A DNA stretch of 64,000 nucleotides, from positions 1,292,436 through 1,356,435 of the forward strand of contig NZ_LMVB01000001.1 of NCBI RefSeq assembly GCF_001510645.1, written 5' to 3'. The DNA comes from Paenibacillus sp. FJAT-29882. GTDB lineage: Bacteria; Bacillota; Bacilli; Bacillales; DSM-1321. A program made the translations under genes and the position numbers. The stretch's first letter is position 1; each line of letters opens with the position of its first letter. The notes beneath the pieces were generated by a model, which worked only from the letters and a program-made list of their open reading frames with translations, was not told the DNA's origin and searched no databases. Shown here piece by piece: positions 54,336 through 63,051 of the stretch.

Positions 54336-55244
54336 CTATTCAAGTTGGGCGGCTAATTTTTTCGGAAAAGGTAACTCGGCACAAATCATGCCTGTAAGAA
54401 TAAATAAACAGCCAATAAGTGACACGGTTGTAAGACTTTCGCCGATTAAAACAAAGGATGTTAGTGCCGCAAATACAGGCTCCATTGCAAAAATCAACGC
54501 AACTCTCGTTGGAGAGGTATAGCTTTGAAAATAGGTTTGGGCAAAGAATGCAAAAGCTGTCGCAAAAAAAGCAGTAACAAGTAAAGCACTCCAAACGTCT
54601 GGCTTTAGCATAACGTCTGGGTTCATTAGCACAGAGAAATCTTCGAATAAAAGGGCCGACACGAAAGAAAGAATGGCAACCGACAAGACTTGGATAATCG
54701 TTAATGGCAAGGTTGGATGTGCTTTCGCATATTTTGCGGTCATAATGATCTGCATCGCAAAACTGATGGCACAGAAAAACACGAGCACATCACCAAATAC
54801 GATCGTAGAGCCTTTTGCAGCTGTTAAAAAATATAATCCAAAAGTCGCAAATAGCACGCCTAGAATGGTTGGCAGTCGTAATTTTTGCTTCAATAACAGC
54901 AAAGAAAATAGCGGGACAAGTACTACACTTAAGCCGGTGATAAAACCTGCTTTTGCAGGCGTTGTCGTTAATAAACCAACTGTTTGAAAAGCGTAGCCCA
55001 AAAACAGCCAGATGCCGATTTTAATTCCAGAAAAAAGTAAAGATCTTGTCCAAATCACATCGATTTTTTTGGAATAAAAAATTCGATAACCAATAATTAG
55101 TAAAACAGCTGCGATAAAAAAACGGATCGCATTAAATAGATGTGGCTCTAAGAAACCGATTGCATTTTGAACCATAACGAATGTTGAACCCCAAATGAAA
55201 ACGACAAATAATAAGGTTAAATCAGCTACTGTCGCTTTCTTCAT
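54336..55244 (-). CDS. EamA/DMT family transporter
   Basis: A 302-residue membrane protein with ten predicted helices in two EamA repeats (about 5-137 and 150-290). Motifs include FIWGSTFVMVQNAIGFLEPHLFNAIRFFIAAVLL in the first repeat (given here by region 17-50) and FFAQTYFQSYTSPTRVALIFAMEPVFAAL in the second (about 245-275). Such proteins export metabolites or amino acids; the substrate is unknown. Its start overlaps the stop of the RNase H-like gene (ATGA), so they form one unit. Confidence 0.87.
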   Translation of the reverse strand: MKKATVADLTLLFVVFIWGSTFVMVQNAIGFLEPHLFNAIRFFIAAVLLIIGYRIFYSKKIDVIWTRSLLFSGIKIGIWLFLGYAFQTVGLLTTTPAKAGFITGLSVVLVPLFSLLLLKQKLRLPTILGVLFATFGLYFLTAAKGSTIVFGDVLVFFCAISFAMQIIMTAKYAKAHPTLPLTIIQVLSVAILSFVSALLFEDFSVLMNPDVMLKPDVWSALLVTAFFATAFAFFAQTYFQSYTSPTRVALIFAMEPVFAALTSFVLIGESLTTVSLIGCLFILTGMICAELPFPKKLAAQLE

Positions 55245-55645
55245 GATTCTGTACCTCTATTATTCATTCGAACCGCTCTCCTTGCTAGCTCATCAGCGGA
55301 TTTATTCTCGCTACTTGGAATCCACTTTAGAAAAAACAAGTCCAATTTACTAGACAAATCGAGGACCTGATCTAATAATGTAGAATACCTTTTATTTTTC
55401 ACAAATCCTTTTTCAACTGCTTGATTAATAAGTTGTGAATCTGTACGAAATGAAACAATCTTAAATTGATGACTCAGACAAATTTCCAGAGCCTTAATCA
55501 ATGCCCAGTACTCCGCTTCGTGATTTTCCATATTTCCAAGTGGAATGGAATGCCGTTCGACTGTTCCATTATTATTTATAAAAATGCCAGCGCCGCTCGG
55601 TCCAGGATTTCCTGCACTAGCCCCATCGATATGTACCTCAATCAT
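55241..55645 (-). CDS. ypdQ: RNase HI-like protein (YpdQ type)
   Basis: A 134-residue reverse-transcriptase-type RNase H fold. The catalytic aspartate is in VHIDGASAGNPGPSG, the glutamate in NHEAEYWAL, an aspartate in FRTDSQL and the last in NKSADELARRA. The full D-E-D-D set is present, so activity is possible, although B. subtilis YpdQ has been reported to lack clear RNase H activity as far as I recall. I chose the internal ATG (minus strand 55645) preceded by AAGGAAGTG; the frame is open to 55681. Confidence 0.85.
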   Translation of the reverse strand: MIEVHIDGASAGNPGPSGAGIFINNNGTVERHSIPLGNMENHEAEYWALIKALEICLSHQFKIVSFRTDSQLINQAVEKGFVKNKRYSTLLDQVLDLSSKLDLFFLKWIPSSENKSADELARRAVRMNNRGTES

Positions 55646-55728
55646 GATGATAAACACTTCCTTAGAAAATTTGTATGGCATTAAAACGCACCATTTACCA
55701 TGAAGGATTAATCCTATAATACGCTAAA

Positions 55729-55851
55729 CTCACCTAATCACAATGGTGGCGGTGCGAAGTCGGAATTTGAGGTACTCTCTATAATAAAAATAAGGATACC
55801 TGCTAAGTAGAGAGCTTATTAGTAAGTCGCGAAGCCCCGTCCCCATGTCCT
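55729..55851. repeat. Repeat family D, copy D2
   Basis: It starts CTCACCTAATCACAATGGTG and GCGGTGCGAAG and ends GCGAAGCCCCGTCCCCATGT. It is in the opposite orientation to D1; ends of ~20 bp match, the centre differs. The ~200 nt from here to ypeP are A/T-rich with nothing else recognised. Confidence 0.75.
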
Positions 55852-56059
55852 TCATGTAGAATAATTTGATAATGTTCAGTAAAATCCTTAAGTAACATAT
55901 CTGATATTTCTTTCATTCAATAATAAGCATGAATCCATGTATTTCTGCGTAAGATATGAGAAAATAATATTGTTTAGTATGAAGACACAACAGTTATTAT
56001 AGTCTTTAATGAATGAATTTTGTATAAATATTTGAAAAAGTTTATTAGGGGGTAATGAA

Positions 56060-56716
56060 TTGAAGGTCACCATGCTTTGGCAGTATCATCAGGCTAAGAA
56101 ACCCTCTGCCATGTTTACCTCTGATTGGATTTCTGCAAAAGAAGCGTTGATTATTGCAGACGATCTTGAAAAAACAGGACGTTTGAAGGACATAGAGTTC
56201 AAAGATGAAAGAGGAACCTCTTGGACAAAGAAGGAAATGAAAAAATTATTAACTGAAATCGAGCATGAACCTCAGGATGTAACGGTGTACTTTGATGGTG
56301 GCTATCATAAGGATTCAAATATGACCGGCATTGGTGTAGTTATTTATTATAAACAAGGCAGGGAAAGCTTTAGAATTCGTCTGAACGGTTTACTAGAGGA
56401 GCTTGAATCGAATAATGAAGCTGAATATGCTGCTTTTTATGAAGCAATGAATCAGCTAGAGATACTTGGTGTACATCACCAAATCGTTACATTCCATGGA
56501 GATTCCCAAGTGGTCCTAAACCAATTATCAGGAGAATGGCCTTGTTTTGAAAAGGTATTGAATGCATGGGGGGATCGAATCGAGGAAAAGCTGAAAAAAC
56601 TTGACATCACGCCGATTTACGATCCTATAACCCGGAAAAAGAACGCTGAAGCAGATCAACTTGCTTCACAAGCTCTCCGAGGAGAAGAAATTTATAGTCA
56701 ACTTCAGGTTAAATGA
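56060..56716 (+). CDS. ypeP: RNase HI-like protein with N-terminal extension (YpeP type)
   Basis: A 218-residue protein. The first ~70 residues form an unassigned helical domain (SAKEALIIADDLEKTGRLKDIEF); an RNase H fold follows, with VYFDGGYHKDSNMTGIG (aspartate near 78), NNEAEYAAFYEA, FHGDSQVVLNQ and NAEADQLASQA (about 195-205). The four acidic positions are there. Start TTG 56060 follows TTAGGGGGTAATGAA. It is a second RNase H-like gene within 1 kb, transcribed away from the first. Confidence 0.85.
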   Translation: MKVTMLWQYHQAKKPSAMFTSDWISAKEALIIADDLEKTGRLKDIEFKDERGTSWTKKEMKKLLTEIEHEPQDVTVYFDGGYHKDSNMTGIGVVIYYKQGRESFRIRLNGLLEELESNNEAEYAAFYEAMNQLEILGVHHQIVTFHGDSQVVLNQLSGEWPCFEKVLNAWGDRIEEKLKKLDITPIYDPITRKKNAEADQLASQALRGEEIYSQLQVK

Positions 56717-56757
56717 AAGGATTTATCGTTTTAAAAAGTAAAGAAGGAGTAGAAAAG

Positions 56758-56937
56758 ATGAGCAGGAATGAATGGTATAATGAAGTACAAGAAATTTTAG
56801 AGCTTCAGTGCAAAGGGTGCTTTGTTCATAAACAATTTAAAAAAGAAAAAGGCAGACGGTTTGCCCATAAATTTTGTATTTCGCAGTGCACTGTCGGAGA
56901 GCAACTGCGAACAGTAGGAAATAAGCTTATTAAATAA
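56758..56937 (+). CDS. ypeQ: YpeQ small zinc-finger protein (DUF2602)
   Basis: A 59-residue protein with cysteines at CKGC and CISQC plus a histidine between them (FAHKFC), consistent with a zinc finger. I placed the start at ATG 56758 after AAGAAGGAGTAGAAAAG; the frame is open to 56713, overlapping the ypeP end. It follows ypeP, as in B. subtilis. The role is unknown. Confidence 0.75.
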   Translation: MSRNEWYNEVQEILELQCKGCFVHKQFKKEKGRRFAHKFCISQCTVGEQLRTVGNKLIK

Positions 56938-56966
56938 AAGCTGTGATACTACTTTCTCATTACCTA

Positions 56967-56995
56967 TTGACAATTTTCTAATTTTTTTGCATACT
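56967..56995 (+). promoter_or_regulatory. Promoter of the proBA T-box transcript
   Basis: TTGACA (56967-56972) and CATACT (56990-56995), 17-nt spacer; the start would be near 57003. Confidence 0.65.
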
Positions 56996-57004
56996 TAATA
57001 AAAA

Positions 57005-57239
57005 CTTGAACGAAGATAGAAGAATAGTAAATGTCATTTATTGTGTCAGAGAGCGGGGGATTGCTGAGAACCCGTCACAATGAACCATTGAACCTGCTTC
57101 TGGAGTCCTGGGAGAAAACCGGGCGTATCCTTGGCGTTAACAAGAAAAGTGGGATGCAAAATAATGCATTCAACAAAGGTGGTACCACGGAAACTTACCC
57201 TTTTCGTCCTTTTTTTAGAGGATGAGAAGGGTTTTTTTT
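57005..57239 (+). promoter_or_regulatory. T-box leader, probably proline-specific
   Basis: AGAGAGC and CTGAGAACCCG belong to stem I. The T-box sequence AAAGGTGGTACCACGG is at 57176-57190. The terminator ACCCTTTTCGTCCT/AGGATGAGAAGGGT plus eight T is at 57197-57239. A candidate specifier CCT (proline) is at 57093-57095 in TTGAACCTGCTTC. Uncharged tRNA-Pro would allow proBA transcription. Confidence 0.88.
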
Positions 57240-57272
57240 ATACATAAATGATGATTTATGGAGGAAATATTC

Positions 57273-58373
57273 ATGCAAAAGAAACGGATCGTCGTGAAAA
57301 TAGGAAGTAGCTCTTTAACAAATAGTAAGGGGCAAATTGATCAGGAAAAAATAACGGATCATGTAGCAGCCATTGCCAAGTTGAAGGATGCTGGGCATGA
57401 GGTACTATTAGTATCTTCCGGAGCCGTTGCGGCTGGTTTTCGGAAATTAGGCTATTCTTCACGTCCCGTCACCTTAAAAGGAAAGCAAGCTGCTGCAGCT
57501 GTCGGTCAAAGTGTACTTATTCAGTCGTATAATGAGCAGTTTAGTGAATATGGAATCATTCCTGCACAAATTTTATTAACAAGAACCGATTTTTCCAATA
57601 AAAATAGGTATCGAAATGCACATGAAACATTGACGGAATTGCTTAGTCGAGGGATCCTGCCAATTATTAATGAAAATGACACGGTTTCTATCGAAGAACT
57701 AACCTTTGGAGATAATGATATGCTATCTGCTTTAGTAAGCGGACTTGTACATGCGGATCAGCTTATCATTTTGACGGATATAAATGGGTTATATGACGCG
57801 AATCCGAATAAACAGCATGATGCGAAACGAATTGATTATATAGAAATGGTGACCGATGATCTCATGAAGCTTGGAGGAGATTCTGACTCGAAGGTTGGGA
57901 CTGGTGGAATGAAGTCCAAGCTTTATGCTGCTAAAACTGCTTTATCATTAGGGGTAAAGGTCTTTATCGGAACTGGCGATGGAAGTAAAAAGCTCAAAGA
58001 AATTATGTCTGGAAAAGGTGACGGCACCTATATTGGGAAAGATGCCCTCCCAACCATAGCCAGAAACAAACAGTGGATATCGCTTCATTCACATGTGTCA
58101 GGTGCCTTATTTGTTGATGAAGGCGCCGAAGAAGCGTTAGTGAAAAAAGGTAGCAGTTTGCTTCCAGCTGGCATTTATAAAATGATTGGTAGCTTTGATA
58201 AAGGAGATGTAGTTGAGGTATACGGATCATTAGGACTGCTTGGAAAGGGAGAAGTGCTCTATTCGGAAAATGAACTAAAATCGGTCATGGGCAAAAGAAG
58301 TGATGAGGTTGTTTTTCCAGCAATCGAAGTGATTCATCGAGATAAGTGGGTAAAAATTAAGGAGGAAAAATAA
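57273..58373 (+). CDS. proB: Glutamate 5-kinase
   Basis: It phosphorylates glutamate in the first step of proline synthesis. The 366-residue protein has an amino-acid kinase domain ([12 protein letters not shown] at the start, the glutamate/ATP region with [13 protein letters not shown] around 212-224) and a C-terminal PUA domain (about 275-350). I chose ATG 57273 after TATGGAGGAAATATTC; the frame is open to 57258. It overlaps proA by one base (TAATG). A T-box controls it. Confidence 0.95.
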   Translation: MQKKRIVVKIGSSSLTNSKGQIDQEKITDHVAAIAKLKDAGHEVLLVSSGAVAAGFRKLGYSSRPVTLKGKQAAAAVGQSVLIQSYNEQFSEYGIIPAQILLTRTDFSNKNRYRNAHETLTELLSRGILPIINENDTVSIEELTFGDNDMLSALVSGLVHADQLIILTDINGLYDANPNKQHDAKRIDYIEMVTDDLMKLGGDSDSKVGTGGMKSKLYAAKTALSLGVKVFIGTGDGSKKLKEIMSGKGDGTYIGKDALPTIARNKQWISLHSHVSGALFVDEGAEEALVKKGSSLLPAGIYKMIGSFDKGDVVEVYGSLGLLGKGEVLYSENELKSVMGKRSDEVVFPAIEVIHRDKWVKIKEEK

Positions 58374-59620
58374 TGAGTGAAATAGCTGAAAAAGGAATTC
58401 GAGCCAAAGCTGCAAGTTATCAAATGGTCAATGTTTCAACAATTGAGAAAAACGAAGCATTAAAAAAGATTGCTGAACAGTTAATCGCTGAACAAGTCTA
58501 TTTAATGATGGAGAACAAAAAAGATTTGGTAGCAGGCAGTGAAAATGGCTTAACTACTGCGGTGCTTGACCGAATTATGTTAGATGAAAAGCGCATTACT
58601 GCAATGGCAGAGGCGATTCAATTATTGATCGAGCTTCCTGATCCAATTGGCGAAACATTAGAAACGATAGAAAAAGAGAATGGTCTGTTAATAAAAAAAG
58701 AACGAGTTCCTCTTGGCGTTATCGGGATGATCTATGAAGCTAGACCGAATGTAACGATTGATGCTGCAACGCTTTCTTTAAAAACGGGAAATGCGGTCAT
58801 TTTACGTGGAAGTTCTTCAGCACAGCATTCTAACCAAGCAATAATAAAGGTCATTCATCAGGCATTGAAAAACACGAAACTACCGGTTGATGCTGTTCAA
58901 TTAATTGAAGATACTAGCAGAGAGACAGCAAAAGAGCTTTTCCATGCAAGTGAATATTTAGATGTGTTAATACCGAGGGGGAGTAAAAATCTAATAGACA
59001 CAGTTGTAAGAGAATCTACGGTTCCCGTTCTCGAAACAGGCGCAGGAAACTGTCATATTTATCTTGATGAAAGTGCAGATTTTGCAATGGCAACAGAGAT
59101 TATTGTAAATGCAAAAACTCAGCGTCCTTCGGTATGTAATGCTGTGGAAAGCCTTGTTATTCAAGAAAAATGGTTAGAGATTCATGGGGAAGATTTGTTG
59201 AAATTGCTACATGAAACGGGTATAAATCTATTCGGCGATAACAAAGTTCTAGCACAATTTCCTGAAGTAAACGAAGCGACAGAAGAGGATTGGTCTACAG
59301 AATATTTAGACTTATCACTAAGTGTTAAAACAGTTGCCAATGTATTAGAAGCTGTCCATCATATCAATACTTATGGAACAAAGCACTCAGAAGCAATTCT
59401 TACAAATGATAAGGTCGCAGCGAAATTCTTTTTAACAAATGTTGATGCGGCGGCTGTTTATCATAATGCATCTACTCGCTTTACAGATGGATTCGAATTT
59501 GGCTATGGTGCTGAAATTGGCATTAGCACCCAAAAGCTTCATGCTAGAGGACCAATGGGGCTACCAGCACTCACGTCCACGAAGTATTTCATTTATGGAC
59601 AAGGACAAATTAGATCCTAA
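58373..59620 (+). CDS. proA: Glutamate-5-semialdehyde dehydrogenase (gamma-glutamyl phosphate reductase)
   Basis: A 415-residue aldehyde-dehydrogenase-fold enzyme that reduces gamma-glutamyl phosphate with NADPH in proline synthesis. The catalytic cysteine is in [14 protein letters not shown] (about residue 252), and [21 protein letters not shown] is the family nucleotide-binding region. Translation is coupled to proB. Length is normal. Confidence 0.95.
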   Translation: MSEIAEKGIRAKAASYQMVNVSTIEKNEALKKIAEQLIAEQVYLMMENKKDLVAGSENGLTTAVLDRIMLDEKRITAMAEAIQLLIELPDPIGETLETIEKENGLLIKKERVPLGVIGMIYEARPNVTIDAATLSLKTGNAVILRGSSSAQHSNQAIIKVIHQALKNTKLPVDAVQLIEDTSRETAKELFHASEYLDVLIPRGSKNLIDTVVRESTVPVLETGAGNCHIYLDESADFAMATEIIVNAKTQRPSVCNAVESLVIQEKWLEIHGEDLLKLLHETGINLFGDNKVLAQFPEVNEATEEDWSTEYLDLSLSVKTVANVLEAVHHINTYGTKHSEAILTNDKVAAKFFLTNVDAAAVYHNASTRFTDGFEFGYGAEIGISTQKLHARGPMGLPALTSTKYFIYGQGQIRS

Positions 59621-59719
59621 TTAAAATTACACAGTAACTAATCAATATGATATGAAAAAGGAAAACTTTAGTGATGGAGAATGTGAATCGCAATTAAATC
59701 GGATTACAATAAAAATTAT

Positions 59720-59759
59720 GGCTATCGGGCTATCAGCTCGGTAGCCTATTTTTATTTTT
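59720..59759 (+). terminator. Terminator after proA
   Basis: GGCTATCGGGCT pairs with AGCTCGGTAGCC, followed by a T-rich run. The next ~180 nt hold nothing clear apart from CTAACGCTTTTCTTATTTTG (about 59910), a weak family B-like end. Confidence 0.8.
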
Positions 59760-59940
59760 CAATACCTCAAGATTGATAGATAACGGTTAGATCAAGCGGC
59801 ATTTCATTTTAGAAAATAGGTCTGTGTTCTAAGTCAAGAATATATTGCTTTTTTGAATTTTGTATATCGTATCGGTTTAGTTTCGTCCTATTCGGCGATA
59901 ATTAAGGACTCTAACGCTTTTCTTATTTTGTGATCTTTCC

Positions 59941-59999
59941 TTGACATTTAAAAAAATAAGAGTATAGTTACCTTTAGTAATAGTTACTCATAGTAACTT
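59941..59999 (+). promoter_or_regulatory. Promoter and probable MarR operator
   Basis: TTGACA (59941-59946) and TATAGT (59963-59968), 16-nt spacer. Overlapping the -10 and the start are AGTTAC, the palindrome AGTAATAGTTACT and TAGTAACT, all built from the same GTAACT word (59967-59998). This is a likely autorepression site for the MarR protein. Confidence 0.6.
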
Positions 60000-60015
60000 T
60001 TGAGAGGTGAATAAA

Positions 60016-60447
60016 TTGGAAGGTTTTTTCAGACATTTTTTAAGTCTATATAGACCACTTATCACTACATTGAACGAGCTCTTAAGCGCATATAACCTTT
60101 CTTACTCTTTATGGCAGGTTATTGTGTTTGTGAAAAACAATGGACCTTCGACGCTTGTAGATATTTCAAATCACTATAATGTGGAAAAGCCAACCATTAC
60201 GAGGAGGGTTCACCGCTTAGAAGAACTCCAAATCGTCAGGCAAATTCCTGGTAAGGATAGGCGTGAAAAAATCATTCAGTTAACGGAATCAGGGGAAGAG
60301 ATTTACCAAGAATGTCGTAAAATGATAACAAACTTGGAATATAGCGTTATGGAAGGTATTCCTAAAGAAGAGCGATTCGCTACGTTCCAAACACTTCCTA
60401 AAATACAGAATAATATTATAAATAAGGAGAGTAACAAAAATGAATAA
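60016..60447 (+). CDS. MarR family transcriptional regulator
   Basis: A 143-residue winged-helix protein: the recognition region PSTLVDISNHYNVEKPTITRRVHRLEEL (about 44-71, written by region), the wing RQIPGKDRREKIIQLTESG, and long N- and C-terminal dimerisation helices. Start TTG 60016 follows GAGAGGTGAATAAA; GTG 60007 is within that site. It overlaps the MFS gene by 8 nt, so it most likely controls that transporter. The ligand is unknown. Confidence 0.88.
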   Translation: MEGFFRHFLSLYRPLITTLNELLSAYNLSYSLWQVIVFVKNNGPSTLVDISNHYNVEKPTITRRVHRLEELQIVRQIPGKDRREKIIQLTESGEEIYQECRKMITNLEYSVMEGIPKEERFATFQTLPKIQNNIINKESNKNE

Positions 60448-61642
60448 ACCTAAATTGTGGACGAAGGATTTTGTCATTGTTTCCTCCGTCAATTTTTTCT
60501 TAACGTTAGTCTTTTATTTATTAATGGTAACAATCGCTGTCTATGCAGTGGAAAAGTTTGATGCTTCAACAAGTCAGGCTGGACTTGTAACGGGGATTTT
60601 TATTATCGGAACGTTAATTGGTCGGCTGTTTATCGGTCGTTTTATTGATTCGATTGGCCGTAAGAGAACGTTATTCATTGGTTTAATCTTCTTTATTTTG
60701 ACGACACTTTTATATTTTGTGAATTTAGGCATCCCCTTTCTTCTTATTACCCGCTTTATTCATGGTCTTGCACTTGGTATAGCGAGCACAGCGACAGGAA
60801 CGATCGTTGCTCAGACGATCCCTTCAACACGAAAAGGGGAAGGCATCGGCTATTATAGTATGAGTGCGACACTGGCTACAGCAATCGGGCCATTCATCGG
60901 ACTATATATGAGCCAACATACAAGTTTCCAAATGATTTTTAGTGTCTGCCTTGCTTTAGGGGTAATTGGTTTGATAACTGCATTCTTTGTGTATGTGCCA
61001 ACACTACCAGTATCAACAAAAACTCCTGAAATCAAAGGATTCAAGCTTTCCCAATTTGTTGAGCCAAAGGCACTGCCGATTGCATTTATTACTCTGGTCG
61101 TAGCCTTCTGTTACTCTAGTGTCCTTTCTTACATTAACTTTTATGCAATTGAAATCGACTTGGTTGATACAGCAAGCTTCTTCTTCATAGTGTATGCAGT
61201 AGCAGTATTGGTATCGCGGCCATTCACAGGTCGCTTAATGGACACAAAAGGCGCAAACTTTATAATGTATCCAGCTTTTATTATCTTTGCTGCCGGGATG
61301 CTACTTCTAAGTTTAGCGAGCAATAGCATAATTTTATTATTATCAGGAATCCTTATTGGCTTCGGCTTCGGTAATATGCAGTCAAGCACCCAGGCAATCG
61401 CAGTCAAATTGACTCCTCCACATCGAATGGGTCTAGCAACGTCGACTTTCTTTATATTTCTTGATGGGGGGCTCGGCTTCGGTCCCTATCTACTTGGATT
61501 TATCATTCCATTAACCGGCTATAGTACTCTGTATGTCATTATGGGTGTTGTAATCTTGGCAACTATCGTTCTTTACTATTTCATGCATGGTAAGAAAGAA
61601 AGTTCAGCAAGGGCGAGTATGGAAGTATCAACGTCGATTTGA
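60440..61642 (+). CDS. MFS drug/metabolite efflux transporter
   Basis: A 400-residue transporter with twelve hydrophobic segments and the MFS signature GRFIDSIGRKRT between helices 2 and 3 (about 66-77). ATG 60440 overlaps the marR end and follows AAGGAGAGTAAC. Fusion of control with a MarR gene points to efflux of a toxic compound; the substrate cannot be told from the sequence. Confidence 0.88.
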   Translation: MNKPKLWTKDFVIVSSVNFFLTLVFYLLMVTIAVYAVEKFDASTSQAGLVTGIFIIGTLIGRLFIGRFIDSIGRKRTLFIGLIFFILTTLLYFVNLGIPFLLITRFIHGLALGIASTATGTIVAQTIPSTRKGEGIGYYSMSATLATAIGPFIGLYMSQHTSFQMIFSVCLALGVIGLITAFFVYVPTLPVSTKTPEIKGFKLSQFVEPKALPIAFITLVVAFCYSSVLSYINFYAIEIDLVDTASFFFIVYAVAVLVSRPFTGRLMDTKGANFIMYPAFIIFAAGMLLLSLASNSIILLLSGILIGFGFGNMQSSTQAIAVKLTPPHRMGLATSTFFIFLDGGLGFGPYLLGFIIPLTGYSTLYVIMGVVILATIVLYYFMHGKKESSARASMEVSTSI

Positions 61643-61656
61643 CAGATAGCTAGAAA

Positions 61657-61690
61657 AGGGACATGTTTTCAAGAAAGATCATGTCCTGTA
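61657..61690 (+). terminator. Hairpin after the MFS gene
   Basis: GGGACATG and CATGTCC pair over ~14 nt; the T run is poor (TGTATTCCTT). Confidence 0.5.
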
Positions 61691-61793
61691 TTCCTTAAAA
61701 TTTATCTGTTATGATAAGGATGGAAATGCTAGATGGACGATATTTTCTTATCCAATTCTTTTTTATTATTCTTTTACAAAAGTGATGAAAAAA

Positions 61794-61860
61794 ATTCGTA
61801 TAACTCCAATGATATGGTTTGGAGGTCTCTACCAGGAACCGATAATTCCTGATTACGAAG
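61794..61860 (+). promoter_or_regulatory. Adenine riboswitch aptamer upstream of add
   Basis: P1 is TTCGTA/TACGAA, P2 is CTCCAA/TTGGAG with GATATGG in its loop, the junction is GTCTCTACC (consensus GTTTCTACC) and P3 is CAGGAA/TTCCTG. The discriminator is T (GATTACG), which pairs with adenine. The layout resembles the B. subtilis pbuE aptamer. Confidence 0.9.
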
Positions 61861-61905
61861 AAGGTGCATGTAAGTGTATTTTCTTCGTAATCAGGAATTT
61901 TTTTT
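61845..61905 (+). terminator. Terminator overlapping the adenine aptamer
   Basis: ATTCCTGATTACGAAGAA (61845-61862) pairs perfectly with TTCTTCGTAATCAGGAAT (61881-61898) followed by eight T. Its 5' strand uses the 3' strands of P3 and P1, so ligand binding should prevent it (ON switch). Confidence 0.88.
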
Positions 61906-61946
61906 ACCTTTTTACTTTTCAAATAACATAAAATTAGGAGGTTATT

Positions 61947-62939
61947 ATGAATTTCGCAGAGTTACCTAAAATTGAACTTCATTGCCATTTAGATGGTAGT
62001 CTTAGACCTGAAACGATCATTGATATAGCAAAGAGAGAAGACATCGGTATCCCTTCTTTTGATCTTGAAGAAATTCAGATAGAACTCACGGCTCCAATAG
62101 AATGTGAATCTCTTGATGAATATTTGAGAAAATTCGCAATCCCGAATTTAGTTATGCAGTCAAAAGAAAATCTAAGAAGAATTGCCTTTGAGCTGTTGGA
62201 AGATGCTGCACAGGAAAATGTAAAATATATGGAGGTTCGATTTGCTCCTTTACTTCACACTAAAAAAGGATTAGATGTAGAAGAAATCATACAAAGCGTC
62301 TTAGAAGGAATGAAGGACGCTGAAGATCAATACGATATAAAAGGAAACTTAATACTTTCATGTATGAGAACGATGTCGGTAGATCGTGCTTTTGAGGTCG
62401 TAGAAAAGGGTAAAAGCTTCCTTGGAAAGGGAGTTGTTGCTATCGATTTATGTGCATCTGAGGAGGAAGGGTTTTGTAGAATCTTCGAAGCACCGATACG
62501 ATTAGCGAAAGAATATGGCTATCGAGTAACGATTCATGCTGGTGAAACTGGTATAGGCAAAAATGTACTAGAGGCAGTTAAACTTTTGGGCGCTGAAAGG
62601 ATTGGACATGGAGTATTTATTAAAGATTGTGATGAAGCATATCGAATAGTGAAGGAACAACAAGTTGTGCTGGAAATGTGTCCGACAAGTAATGTCCAAA
62701 CAAAAGCAGTGAATAATTTTCGTGAACATCCAATCTATAATTTTCACAAAGATGGAATAAAAGTAACTATTAATACGGATAACAGAACGGTATCAGCTAC
62801 AAATATGCTGAATGAATGCACTATAGTATTTAACGAATTTAATATGAGTTTTGAAGATTATAAACACATTTATTTTAATAGTGTTGAAGCATGCTTTGCA
62901 GATTTAAAGACAAAGGAAATGCTGAAAAAGTATATATAA
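61947..62939 (+). CDS. add: Adenosine deaminase
   Basis: It deaminates adenosine to inosine. The 330-residue TIM-barrel metalloenzyme has the zinc ligands in ELHCHLDGSLRPE (H12, H14), the substrate/zinc region VTIHAGETG (about 197-205), ERIGHG and the catalytic aspartate pair in NTDNRTVS (about 278). ATG 61947 follows TTAGGAGGTTATT. The adenine-type riboswitch directly upstream indicates induction when adenine is abundant, linking it to purine salvage with xpt-pbuX. Confidence 0.93.
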   Translation: MNFAELPKIELHCHLDGSLRPETIIDIAKREDIGIPSFDLEEIQIELTAPIECESLDEYLRKFAIPNLVMQSKENLRRIAFELLEDAAQENVKYMEVRFAPLLHTKKGLDVEEIIQSVLEGMKDAEDQYDIKGNLILSCMRTMSVDRAFEVVEKGKSFLGKGVVAIDLCASEEEGFCRIFEAPIRLAKEYGYRVTIHAGETGIGKNVLEAVKLLGAERIGHGVFIKDCDEAYRIVKEQQVVLEMCPTSNVQTKAVNNFREHPIYNFHKDGIKVTINTDNRTVSATNMLNECTIVFNEFNMSFEDYKHIYFNSVEACFADLKTKEMLKKYI

Positions 62940-62951
62940 TGGAGAAGATTA

Positions 62952-62988
62952 AGCTGCCAGAACCAAGTAAATGAGGGTTCTGGCAGCT
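62952..62988. terminator. Perfect inverted repeat between add and the MocR-type gene
   Basis: AGCTGCCAGAACC (62952-62964) pairs with GGTTCTGGCAGCT (62976-62988). It has no long T run, but its place between convergent genes suits termination. Confidence 0.6.
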
Positions 62989-63051
62989 AGAAACCTCATT
63001 TTCCATTACTTATATTGAGTTAAGTACATAGAAAGAATCGAATAACTACAC

